The position numbers and the translations under genes were made by a program. Positions 7,165-14,627 of a DNA stretch of 64,000 nt are shown piece by piece. The stretch covers positions 5,828,001 to 5,892,000 of the forward strand of contig NZ_CP080377.1 in assembly GCF_019443505.1 (NCBI RefSeq). The letters are read 5' to 3'. The DNA is from Janthinobacterium sp. PAMC25594. GTDB taxonomy: Bacteria > Pseudomonadota > Gammaproteobacteria > Burkholderiales > Burkholderiaceae_D. Within the stretch, counting starts at the first letter, position 1; every line of letters starts with the position of its first letter. Below the pieces are notes generated by a model, which was not told the origin of the DNA, did not search any database, and saw only the letters and a program-made list of their open reading frames with translations.

Positions 7165-8501
7165 TATTTTTTCGGCAGTGGCGCCGTCCCTTTCGGAAGA
7201 ATCGTTCCGACATAGTCGCTCGGATTTAAATTCCCCAGAAAATCATTCCTGTTCTCTTTCGCTGCCGCAGCATCATACCCATGTATGCCTGAATCAAATA
7301 CCAAATCTATACCGCTGTAACCAAGTGTTATAAGGCCATTGTTTAGAGTCGCAATTTTATTTTGAAATTTCCGACTTTCAATATCAACATCACTTGCATG
7401 AGTACCGTTAAACTCTTTCAGTATGCTTTCAATTTGACCGAAATTCTTATATTTCACGCCATATGTTGATACTGATTGAAGTTTTTCGAATACTTCTTTC
7501 TCCATTTCTAAAGTTCTTGTCTCGTTGGTTTTCCATTCGCCAAACCCGGGGATGCCCGAGTAATGGTTGAATGTGTAATCCGGATTGGTGCCGTCGACAG
7601 CATGTCCTGTTCCGTATCCGAACGTCGTCGCGTTATACGGAACATTATCTTGATTGCGGTGCGCAAATGTATCCTCAAATGCGTGGAGATATTCGCCAAG
7701 GAGCTGCGCACTTGAATTGCACGTGGCGTTCGGGTCTGTCTTTGCGAAATTTGAGGCCGCCATGAGGCGTACGAGCTGCGGACTTGCCGGATTTTTTATG
7801 CGGTCCGCGATATATGTTGGACTGTCCTTGCCGAACGTAAACTTGTAAAAACTTTGCAGCCATGTACGCTCCGGGTCGAATCCGTCCTCGACGAAATGGT
7901 AGCGGTCCAATGCGGGTTGATTGATGGTCATGCTCGAAGGCGTCACTCCGTTGGGTGTCGGTGATGTCGCCTTGTTATCATCAACGTACTGCGTCGCAAG
8001 TGCAATTCGCCTTGCCGTGTCCTGGGTCACACCGGCCGTGATGGCCAGGAAGAACGTCATGTAATAGTGCACGTCGATTTGGTACAGCCCCAGCGGGTCG
8101 ATGTTGGTCAAGGGATTATCCGAGACATAGGCATACGGATTGATGCCGCCTTGGCCCATCGGGTCGGGCGTCAGGTAGCGACCCAGCGCCGGGTCGTAGT
8201 CGCGCAGGTAGTTGTAATGCAAGCCGGTTTCGGCATCGAATACCTGGCCGGGCAGACGCAGGTTCATCTCGAACGGTTTGCCGTTGCGAGCGTTCGCAGC
8301 GAACGTTACGCGCGCCAGGCCGAATGGCGCGGTGAGGGCCTGCCACACCAATTGCCGTTGCTCGTCGACGAGCTGTTGCGGCGTGCCCAAGTGGTCGGTG
8401 ATGATGGCGTAGATACGCGGCAGCCTGTCGCTGGGCGCGTCCTCCGAACGCATCGTGATGACCTTCCACAGGCGGTGCATGAAAGTGGTGTTCTCCGTCA
8501 T
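7164..8501 (-). CDS. Rhs C-terminal segment with toxin tip (predicted metal-dependent hydrolase fold)
   Basis: 445 codons. Residues about 27-138 are the end of the Rhs core (IITDHLGTPQQLVDEQRQL, DAETGLHYNYLRDYDPALG, DPMGQGGINPYAYVSDNP, NIDPLGL). From about 140 onward is a unique tip rich in conserved His/Asp/Glu: DVHYYMTFF, RYHFVEDGFD, CNSSAQLLGEYLHAFEDTFAH and GTNPDYTFNH. The helical motif with H-x3-ED-x3-H recalls zinc-dependent phospholipase C/S1-P1-like enzymes, but I did not identify the family. It is in the same frame as the upstream Rhs segment, separated only by a TAA, so the ATG here may not be a native start. Its stop overlaps the beta-helix gene start. Confidence 0.75.
   Translation of the reverse strand: MTENTTFMHRLWKVITMRSEDAPSDRLPRIYAIITDHLGTPQQLVDEQRQLVWQALTAPFGLARVTFAANARNGKPFEMNLRLPGQVFDAETGLHYNYLRDYDPALGRYLTPDPMGQGGINPYAYVSDNPLTNIDPLGLYQIDVHYYMTFFLAITAGVTQDTARRIALATQYVDDNKATSPTPNGVTPSSMTINQPALDRYHFVEDGFDPERTWLQSFYKFTFGKDSPTYIADRIKNPASPQLVRLMAASNFAKTDPNATCNSSAQLLGEYLHAFEDTFAHRNQDNVPYNATTFGYGTGHAVDGTNPDYTFNHYSGIPGFGEWKTNETRTLEMEKEVFEKLQSVSTYGVKYKNFGQIESILKEFNGTHASDVDIESRKFQNKIATLNNGLITLGYSGIDLVFDSGIHGYDAAAAKENRNDFLGNLNPSDYVGTILPKGTAPLPKK
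8037..8220. repeat. Direct repeat of Rhs core/toxin boundary (copy 2; copy 1 at 5517-5700)
   Basis: Parent copy of the boundary repeat, lying in the main Rhs gene. Confidence 0.85.
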
Positions 8502-9047
8502 TTAAATCTTGGCCACCGGTTTGCCGTACAGGTAGATGTAATGCGCCGTGATGTGGCCCAGGCCGTCAGTTTCGGCGGCCAGCCGCTGGTCGCGGTACAG
8601 CGAGTAGGTGGTGGCGCCGTCCGCCGGCTCCCGCGTGAATGCAATCGGCATCAGGGACGCTTGCGCGAAGAAGACCGTCTTGGCGATGCGCTCGCCCAGG
8701 GTGTTGTAGTGGTAGCGCGCGACGAGCCGGTCGTTGTCGTAGACGGCGACCGGACGTTTGTCGCTGTTGTAGACGGTGCGGCGGTTGCTGGCGGCGGCGC
8801 TAGCTTGCCGTTGCAGCTGCGCCAGCGGCACGCCCGTGCGGTGGTAGAACCAGGCGTCGCGCAATGGTCGGGCGGATACGGACGGATCGTCCGATGATTG
8901 TGTCGCGGCCAGCAGCCAGTTGCTGTTGCTCGCGTAGAGGAACTCGCGCCGTCCGGTGTCCGTCGATTGCGCGCCTGTCCGCTGCACTCCGGACGGTGTC
9001 GGAGAATTTGATTCGGCGATGCGGTTGCCCACGGTGTCGTACCCCAA
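8502..9047 (-). CDS. Middle segment of the interrupted Rhs protein
   Basis: 181 codons from an internal ATG; the open frame itself continues back to the TAG at 9159-9161. It carries YD-type repeats (YHYNTLGERIAKT, VYDNDRLVARYHYNT) and the late-core block YSLYRDQRLAAETDG. It has no recognisable ribosome site or start of its own and fits seamlessly between the segments on either side, so it is best read as part of one broken Rhs gene. Confidence 0.65.
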   Translation of the reverse strand: MGYDTVGNRIAESNSPTPSGVQRTGAQSTDTGRREFLYASNSNWLLAATQSSDDPSVSARPLRDAWFYHRTGVPLAQLQRQASAAASNRRTVYNSDKRPVAVYDNDRLVARYHYNTLGERIAKTVFFAQASLMPIAFTREPADGATTYSLYRDQRLAAETDGLGHITAHYIYLYGKPVAKI

Positions 9048-9158
9048 ATACGTGTCCGGCCCGTCGTTGCCAACGATGCCGGTCAGGCGGTCGAGTCGGT
9101 CGTAGGCGTATCCTTCGCGGCGTGTCGCGGCCGGCCGGTCTGGGCCAGTCGATGCCAG

Positions 9159-12100
9159 CTAACGGTCAATCTGGACCAGCCTGCCCGCCTCGTCGTAACG
9201 GTTGTGCTGGCTGTACAGCGAGGCATTGGCTGTCTCCTTGTCGGACGAAAACCATCGCATGACGCGGCGCCACCATGAGGCATCGGACGTGGCGGAGCGC
9301 GCTAGGGTTCGCAGTTGCTCAATGCGACCCCTGCGGTCCAGCTGGATTTGCTGGCGCAGGCCGTTTCCCATCGTGTAGCCGGTCATGCCGCCCACGATGG
9401 TTTGTTCGATGTTGTCCACGACGACGTGCTCGTCGAACAGGATGGCTTCGAGCTGACTGGGTCGGTAGCGCGCATCCGCCTTTTGCCGCGCGGCGTCGCC
9501 GGGAGTGACGCGGTAGCGAAGGCTGTGGCCGTCCGGCAGCGTTTGCCGGACCAGTCGGCCGGCCTCGTCATACTCGTTGCTTGTGACAAAGCGCAGGCCG
9601 GCAAGTCCCGCTTTCGTTGCGTTCGCCTGCCGTCCGACATCGGCGAGCCAGCGCGTCTCCCGAATCAGCTGGCCCATGGCGTCGTACTGGTAGTCCAGCC
9701 GCTCGGCGGCGTGGGCCGGCTTGCCGTCGGTGGTGCTGAGCATGCTGGCCAGCTTGCTGCCCCGATACTGGTATTGCAGCAGATTGGCTATCTTGTCCTG
9801 GCCCACGGCGAGCAGGCGGTCGGCGTTGTCGTAGGTGTAGCGCGTGGTCGCCAGCGTTTCGTCGATGCGGGCCACTGGCCGGCCGGCGGCGTCGTGGCGG
9901 TAGAGGGTGACGCCCCGGTCCGGGTCCGCTTCAAACACCTTGTGGCCGAAGTCGTCGTAGCGGCGCAGGGTCTTGACGCCGTTGGCGGCGGCGATGTCCG
10001 TGGCGCGGCCGGCCTTGTCGTAGGCCAGGCGCAGGGCTGCCGCGTCGGCGCTGCCGGCGGCGTCGGTGCGGCTGGCAAGCAGGCCCTCCGCGTCGTAGGC
10101 CAATGCCGTGGTGGTGCCCAGCGCGTTGGCGATGGCGATGACCTGTCCCGCGTCGTTGTAGCGGTAGTTTTTCAGCAGGCCCAGCGTATCGACTATCCGG
10201 GTCAGCCTGCCGGGTTTGTCGGTTGAGCGGTCGTAGTCGAAGCTGGTCGAGGACAGCGCTTCGGCGGCGGCCGGAACCATGTCGCCATAGCGGGCGATGC
10301 CGGTTGTGCGGTCCTCCGTGTCGCGCGCAATCGCCAGGCCGCTGCTGTCCGGCAAAATGAGCCGGGTGATGCGGCCGGCCTGGTCATACTGGAAGAGACT
10401 GCGCAAGTTGCCGGGCTGGGTCACTGCGGCGATGTTCCCGTCGGCGTTGTAGTCGTAGTGGAGATGCCGGTGCAGGGTGCCCGCCGTGAGGTCGAGGTCT
10501 TCCGGCGCGCCGCGCCAGTTGTTGCTGATGGTGGCGAGCTGCACCAGGTCGCCATCCGTGATGCGCAGCTTGGTCGGCCGCAGCGCCGCATCCCGTTCAA
10601 GGACCTCCGTGGTGAGGTTGCCGGGCGCGATGATGCGGGTGAGCAGCCCGTCACGGCGCTGCGTATGCTCGTCGTACTTCTCCAGTTTGCGTGGTGCGGT
10701 GGCGACCTTTTTCCCGCTGTCCGCGTCGGGGATGTTGTCGTACTCGAAGAGAGTTATGTCCGAGTCGAGCGGGCTGTTGGTCTTGCCATTGGCCAACGGA
10801 CCGTCGATGCGCGTCAGCAGGCTGCGACCGTTGATGAGGGCGTAGCGGTAGGTGGTGGTGCGTTCCAGCGCGCCAGCCGCCTGCTTGCCGTCATACGTGG
10901 GCACCCAGCCGGTGTCGGTCACGCTCAGGGGCTGGCCGACATCGTTGTAGGTCATGCGTGTTTGTCGCTCTCGCCCGGGGACGACGCTGGGGCGGGCGAT
11001 GACGGCCGGCGCGCCGCTGTCGCCGAGGTATTCCAGGCGCAGCAGCCATTGCACCGGTCCGGGTTTGCCGTTTTGATAGTCCACCTTGCTGACCCGCACA
11101 GTACGGCCGAGCTTGTCCAACTCGCTCCTGATCGTGCTGATGGGCGCGCCGTTGAAATCCAGCTTGGTCGTTTCGGTCAACTGTCCCAGGCGGTCATAAC
11201 CGTAGCGCACGTTGCTCTCGCCGCAGGTGGCGCAGCCCGCGCCGCGCACTTCCAGCATGCGATGCTGGTCACCGATGATGGTGTAGCGGTAGACGGTCTG
11301 CTGGCCGAGGCTATTGGTCAGCACCGTCTTGCCCGGTTCGCGGGTGTCCAACGTCACCTTGTCCACGTTGTTCGTGTGGGTGCTGAGGTTGGCGCGGGCA
11401 TTGCCGTCGTAGCCGAAGGTGGCGAAACGGTTGGCGACAGGCTTGCCGTCGGCACCGGCGGTCTCGATGCTGATACCTGTCAGCAGCCAGGGGAAGCGCG
11501 GATCCTCGTGGTGGTAGACACGGCTGAACGAGTGGCCCGGCAGCGTGACCCGTACCATGTTGGCCAGCACAATACGCGGGTCGAGCCGGACGCTGCCCTT
11601 GGGAAGAGCGCTGCCGTATTCATAGGAGAAACGTCCCACTGGGCTGTCGATGTACTGCACGCCCCGGTAGCGGTCGTTTGCCCGCGCGTGCTCCCGGTCT
11701 AGGTAGCTCAGGGTCAGGCCGCGGCCCTGCGGGTCAACCACCTTCGCCAAGGTATTGTCGCCGCGATAGTACAGGTCGACCTCTTCGCCGGTCGGAGCGA
11801 CAATGCGCTCCAGCTTGCCGACGCTGTTGAAATGCAATCGCCGACCGTTAGTCCATGTCCAAATGTATTCGACGGACCCGGTCGGTCGAGAAAGGACCAT
11901 CATACGACCGTTGGCCGGCAGCGAGGTGCTGCACAGGCTAGGGTTGGCTGGATCCCGATTGAAGATGATGCGGCCACCATCGGCTTGCAGCACTTGAATC
12001 CGACCGTTCTTGTCGAATAGTTCCGTTTCATAGGACAGCTTCCACTCGCGCCCCATGGGGCCGTTCGGCGAGCCGGGCTTGCTGTAGGCGCTGTTGTGGT

Positions 12101-12425
12101 GTCTTACAATTTCCAGGCCGAGGACGCCGGGCAGCGCTGGCAGGTCCTCCTCTCGCTGGTACTTGTTGCCGGTGATGACGTTGATGGGGTTGCCCGCGCC
12201 AGCACCGGGTCCGCCGTTGCCGCCGGTGCCGGCGACAGCGCTACCTGCACACGAGGTCGGCGGGCCGCCAGGCTCCGGGCCGCATCCGGCGGCGTGGGCA
12301 ACGCCGGAGAGCGCGGCACCGCAAGAAATCAGCAGGATGCTTAGCATCTGGCGGACTTGTTGTTGCCAGGCAGGTAGGCGGCGTACCGTATGACGCCAAC
12401 CAGTGGCGCGGGATGGCATGTTCAT
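9159..12425 (-). CDS. Rhs/YD-repeat protein, N-terminal 1088 residues (Sec-exported, truncated by TAG)
   Basis: A basic start and hydrophobic stretch (MLSILLISCGAALSGVAHA, cleavage expected after AHA near residue 46) form a Sec signal peptide. A Gly-rich linker leads to a DUF6531-type region (NPINVITGNKYQREEDLPAL, GREWKLSYET), then many YD repeats (YDEAGRLV, YDKAGRATD, YDNADRLLAV, YRYNDAGQV) that build the hollow Rhs shell. No PAAR or VgrG-interaction domain precedes the repeats, so it differs from classical T6SS PAAR-Rhs effectors. GAGG precedes the ATG and overlaps the stop of a TadE-like gene. The chain ends at an in-frame TAG and continues beyond it. Confidence 0.85.
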   Translation of the reverse strand: MNMPSRATGWRHTVRRLPAWQQQVRQMLSILLISCGAALSGVAHAAGCGPEPGGPPTSCAGSAVAGTGGNGGPGAGAGNPINVITGNKYQREEDLPALPGVLGLEIVRHHNSAYSKPGSPNGPMGREWKLSYETELFDKNGRIQVLQADGGRIIFNRDPANPSLCSTSLPANGRMMVLSRPTGSVEYIWTWTNGRRLHFNSVGKLERIVAPTGEEVDLYYRGDNTLAKVVDPQGRGLTLSYLDREHARANDRYRGVQYIDSPVGRFSYEYGSALPKGSVRLDPRIVLANMVRVTLPGHSFSRVYHHEDPRFPWLLTGISIETAGADGKPVANRFATFGYDGNARANLSTHTNNVDKVTLDTREPGKTVLTNSLGQQTVYRYTIIGDQHRMLEVRGAGCATCGESNVRYGYDRLGQLTETTKLDFNGAPISTIRSELDKLGRTVRVSKVDYQNGKPGPVQWLLRLEYLGDSGAPAVIARPSVVPGRERQTRMTYNDVGQPLSVTDTGWVPTYDGKQAAGALERTTTYRYALINGRSLLTRIDGPLANGKTNSPLDSDITLFEYDNIPDADSGKKVATAPRKLEKYDEHTQRRDGLLTRIIAPGNLTTEVLERDAALRPTKLRITDGDLVQLATISNNWRGAPEDLDLTAGTLHRHLHYDYNADGNIAAVTQPGNLRSLFQYDQAGRITRLILPDSSGLAIARDTEDRTTGIARYGDMVPAAAEALSSTSFDYDRSTDKPGRLTRIVDTLGLLKNYRYNDAGQVIAIANALGTTTALAYDAEGLLASRTDAAGSADAAALRLAYDKAGRATDIAAANGVKTLRRYDDFGHKVFEADPDRGVTLYRHDAAGRPVARIDETLATTRYTYDNADRLLAVGQDKIANLLQYQYRGSKLASMLSTTDGKPAHAAERLDYQYDAMGQLIRETRWLADVGRQANATKAGLAGLRFVTSNEYDEAGRLVRQTLPDGHSLRYRVTPGDAARQKADARYRPSQLEAILFDEHVVVDNIEQTIVGGMTGYTMGNGLRQQIQLDRRGRIEQLRTLARSATSDASWWRRVMRWFSSDKETANASLYSQHNRYDEAGRLVQIDR

Positions 12426-12434
12426 TTTGGAACC

Positions 12435-12850
12435 TCAAGTCGGTATACAGCATATGTTTGCATTTGGAGCACATGTGCCTGGGTTGCAATGTGCCGGGTC
12501 GCAGGCCGTTGGCGGCGGTGTCTTCGTGCCTGGCGTTGACACGGGGTTACCCGTCTCGACGGCGTCCGATCGCATGTGCAAGGTGACATGGGTAACAACA
12601 GGGATGCGGCCATCCTCCAACAACTTGCCATGGAAGGCGTCGGTGTGCGGAGCCAGCCATTTCAGATAGGTGCCGTACATGTTCTTGACGAGTGGAACCT
12701 TGGGCAGGTAGCAGTGGGTAATGCGCAGCTTGATAAGATTGGCGTCTTATATCGTCTGGTCAGATGTGACGCCGACGGTCTGGTCCTTGAACGCCTGTCC
12801 GTTGTTGGGGATCACGCGCCGACTACCTGTTTCATGCCGTACAACTGTTC
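12435..12850 (-). pseudogene. C-terminal fragment of a TadE-like pilus-assembly protein
   Basis: Read on the minus strand, the frame runs from the island border (VVRHETGSRRVIPNN) through DQTVGVTSDQTI, an in-frame TAA at 12747-12749, then DANLIKLRITHCYLPKVPL, GRIPVVTHVTLHMRSD and a Pro-rich, Cys-rich tail. It resembles the C-terminal half of TadE/TadG-like minor pilins, in which the stop position is usually Gln, so CAA to TAA is likely. The 5' part is missing exactly at the attR repeat. It ends 9 bases before the Rhs start, so it once formed an operon with it. The TadE assignment rests on recalled family resemblance. Confidence 0.6.
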
Positions 12851-12892
12851 ATCCGCAGGTCCCTGGTTCGAGTCCAGGTCGGGGAGCCAGAA
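12851..12892 (+). repeat. attR-like direct repeat (tRNA-Asn 3' fragment)
   Basis: Identical over 42 bases to 2418-2459. It includes the 3' side of the anticodon arm, the T-arm, acceptor 3' strand and CCA, but no 5' half, so it is not a functional tRNA. Confidence 0.9.
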
Positions 12893-12903
12893 CCAGCAGT
12901 AGC

Positions 12904-12940
12904 AAAGGGCCACGTGGCAACACGTGGCCCTTTTGTTTTG
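12904..12940 (+). terminator. Intrinsic terminator beyond attR, probably the original tRNA-Asn terminator
   Basis: A 13-bp stem AAAGGGCCACGTG/CACGTGGCCCTTT with a GCAA tetraloop followed by TGTTTT. It lies 11 bases after the displaced tRNA 3' end, where a native tRNA terminator would be expected before integration. Confidence 0.8.
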
Positions 12941-13041
12941 CGCGCACGGTTTCCCGTTCACGCTTGCTCTCCCTTTAGTGTCTTAACGACATGCGCGGTG
13001 CCGGTCTGCTGGTGGCAGGGGCATGCTCAGTGTTTCCCGGA

Positions 13042-13425
13042 TCAGGGATCCACAAACACGTCGAAACGCACTTTGAGCGGGCTGCCCCAGGAGATTTCCA
13101 CCCAGGCCAGGAAACCGCCGTTATATGGCGCGATGTTGTACACGGCCATGCGGGCGGCGCCAATGAAACGGTCCTGGGGAGTCGCGGCATATTCGCTGAT
13201 ATTGAGAAATACGCGCGAATTGGCCTTCACGTTGGCATTGGCGAAGTTGACCGAAGGATGCACGCCATTGGCGGTCCACGTGTAATAGGTGGTGAAGGCG
13301 GCGGAGCTCAAATTCAGATCCTGTGCCGCCGCGCCTTTTGCACTCTTGCCTTCCTGCTCCATCGGCGCATCTGTTTCTTCCAGTGCCAGGTTGCTGCCGG
13401 TGCGATGTTCTACTTTCATTTCCAT
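13042..13425 (-). CDS. Hypothetical protein, 127 aa
   Basis: No family recognised. The chosen ATG has CAGGAG seven bases upstream; a longer reading frame upstream lacks a ribosome site. The first ~45 residues are polar and probably disordered (EETDAPMEQEGKSAKGAA). The rest is compact with many aromatic residues (TTYYTWTANGVHPSVNFANA, APYNGGFLAWVEISWGSPL), suggesting a beta-rich fold. No signal peptide is present. It sits alone just outside the island and points toward it. Confidence 0.6.
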   Translation of the reverse strand: MEMKVEHRTGSNLALEETDAPMEQEGKSAKGAAAQDLNLSSAAFTTYYTWTANGVHPSVNFANANVKANSRVFLNISEYAATPQDRFIGAARMAVYNIAPYNGGFLAWVEISWGSPLKVRFDVFVDP

Positions 13426-13763
13426 GATGTACTCCTGATCGATAGTTTGGACGCCGCGCCTGACGTCGCGTGGCAAGACGCCCTATCTGTTGCCGTGACG
13501 GCCAGTGTCACGTCCTGGCTGATAAGGTAGCCGCCTGCTCCATGCTGTTGGAGTAAGCCATTCTAGGCAAACGCGCGGGCAAAAAGCGCGCCGCGCCACC
13601 GGAAAAACGGCGCTAACTTGTGCTGGCGCAAACACCTTGCAGGCAAGGGGCAAGATCTTTTCCTGTTGGCTATTTTTATGGGGGCGCCACGCATGTCGCG
13701 CAGGACAATGGCACAATAGGTGCCGCCGACCTGTCGATGCGCAACCCGTTGCGAGCCTAGCCC

Positions 13764-14558
13764 ATGCCGATACTGAACCTGAGTGCCGAAACTGATATCT
13801 ATTACGAGCTGATCGACGGCGACCCCGCCAAGCCCTGTCTGGTATTCCTGCACGAGGGGCTCGGCTGCTGTGCGATGTGGAAAGATTTTCCCGCGCAGCT
13901 ATGCCAGGCGACGGGCTGCCGCGGCTTGCTGTATGACCGCCACGGCTATGGGCAATCGTCGCCGCTGGCGGCGCGCCGCCAGCTCCATTATTTGCACGAC
14001 TACGCGCTGTGCGAGCTGCCGCAAGTGCTCGCCGCACTGCTGCCGGGACAGGACCATTTTCTCATCGGCCACTCCGATGGCGGCAGCATCGCCCTCATTT
14101 ATGCGGCGCAGCAGCCGCCGCGCTTGCGCGGCATCATCACCGAAGCGGCGCACGTGTTTGTCGAGGGCGTCACGCTCGATGGCATCCGCGTGGCGGACGC
14201 GGCGTTTGGCGCCGGCAAGCTGCGCGCGTTGGCGAAATACCATGGCGACAAGACGGAATCCATCTTCAAGGCCTGGTCGGATACCTGGCTCAGCTACGGT
14301 TTCCAGTTCTGGAACATCGAATACCTGCTGCCTTCCGTCGAATGTCCGGCGCTGGTGCTGCAGGGCAGCGAGGACCAGTACGGCAGCGCGGCCCAGGTCG
14401 ACACGATCGTGGCGCAGGCCCTCAACGCCGTGCCTGCCATGGTCGAACAATGCGGGCATGCACCGCACCAGGAGCAGCCACAGGCATTGCTGGCGCTGAT
14501 GGAAGGCTTTTTGCAAGGCCGCATGGACGCGGCCGCTCACCCGAGAAACACATGCTAG
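13764..14558 (+). CDS. Alpha/beta-fold hydrolase
   Basis: 264 residues of a single alpha/beta-hydrolase domain. The oxyanion region is FLHEGLGCCAMW (about 30-41) and the nucleophile elbow is GHSDGG with catalytic Ser near 101. An acid lies at GSEDQYGS near 208 and the catalytic His at CGHAPHQEQP near 234. No signal peptide or transmembrane segment, so cytoplasmic. The substrate cannot be told; the sequence resembles generic esterases and C-C hydrolases. Monocistronic. Confidence 0.88.
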   Translation: MPILNLSAETDIYYELIDGDPAKPCLVFLHEGLGCCAMWKDFPAQLCQATGCRGLLYDRHGYGQSSPLAARRQLHYLHDYALCELPQVLAALLPGQDHFLIGHSDGGSIALIYAAQQPPRLRGIITEAAHVFVEGVTLDGIRVADAAFGAGKLRALAKYHGDKTESIFKAWSDTWLSYGFQFWNIEYLLPSVECPALVLQGSEDQYGSAAQVDTIVAQALNAVPAMVEQCGHAPHQEQPQALLALMEGFLQGRMDAAAHPRNTC

Positions 14559-14627
14559 ACCACCCCGATCACCGGGTATTGACCAGCCGCGACAGGCGGA
14601 CCTGACGTCCCAGCGGCCGCGTCGACC

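Larger units (their letters stand above)
7164..12425 (-). pseudogene. Full-length Rhs gene interrupted by two in-frame stops
   Basis: The three consecutive frames 9159-12425, 8502-9158 and 7164-8501 share one reading frame (all coordinates congruent modulo 3). Together they read as one ~1,750-codon Rhs protein, the normal size for the family. The breaks are TAG at 9159-9161 (VQIDR-stop-LASTGPDRPA, most simply a former CAG Gln) and TAA at 8502-8504 (GKPVAKI-stop-MTENTT). No insertion or frame change is visible at either point. Either the gene is inactivated by two nonsense mutations, or the segments are made separately or by readthrough. Confidence 0.8.
2418..12892. mobile_element. 10.4 kb genomic island in tRNA-Asn (Rhs toxin/immunity island)
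   Basis: The segment is bounded by the 42-bp tRNA-Asn repeat. All inside genes lie on the minus strand and are accessory: a broken Rhs core, toxin-tip copies and beta-helix proteins. The tip and beta-helix genes are visibly richer in A+T than the Rhs core and the flanks. No integrase, transposase or replication gene is present, and the gene at the right border is cut off at the repeat. The island therefore looks like an immobile remnant of a larger element. Confidence 0.8.

Noticed and set aside
8502..8504. Programmed stop-codon readthrough or selenocysteine insertion in the Rhs gene
   Set aside because: The stops are TAG and TAA, not TGA, and no structured element stands out after them; simple nonsense mutation is more likely.
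2460..12850. CRISPR array or insertion sequence within the island
   Set aside because: Repeats present are gene-duplication blocks and YD coding repeats; no regularly spaced short repeats, transposase or IS ends were seen.
12844..12892. Possible second tRNA-Asn
   Set aside because: Only the 3' part from the anticodon arm is present; there is no acceptor 5' strand or D-arm, so it is an att-site fragment.
13042..13476. Longer start for the 127-aa hypothetical protein
   Set aside because: The extra 17 codons lack a ribosome site, while the internal ATG has CAGGAG at good spacing.
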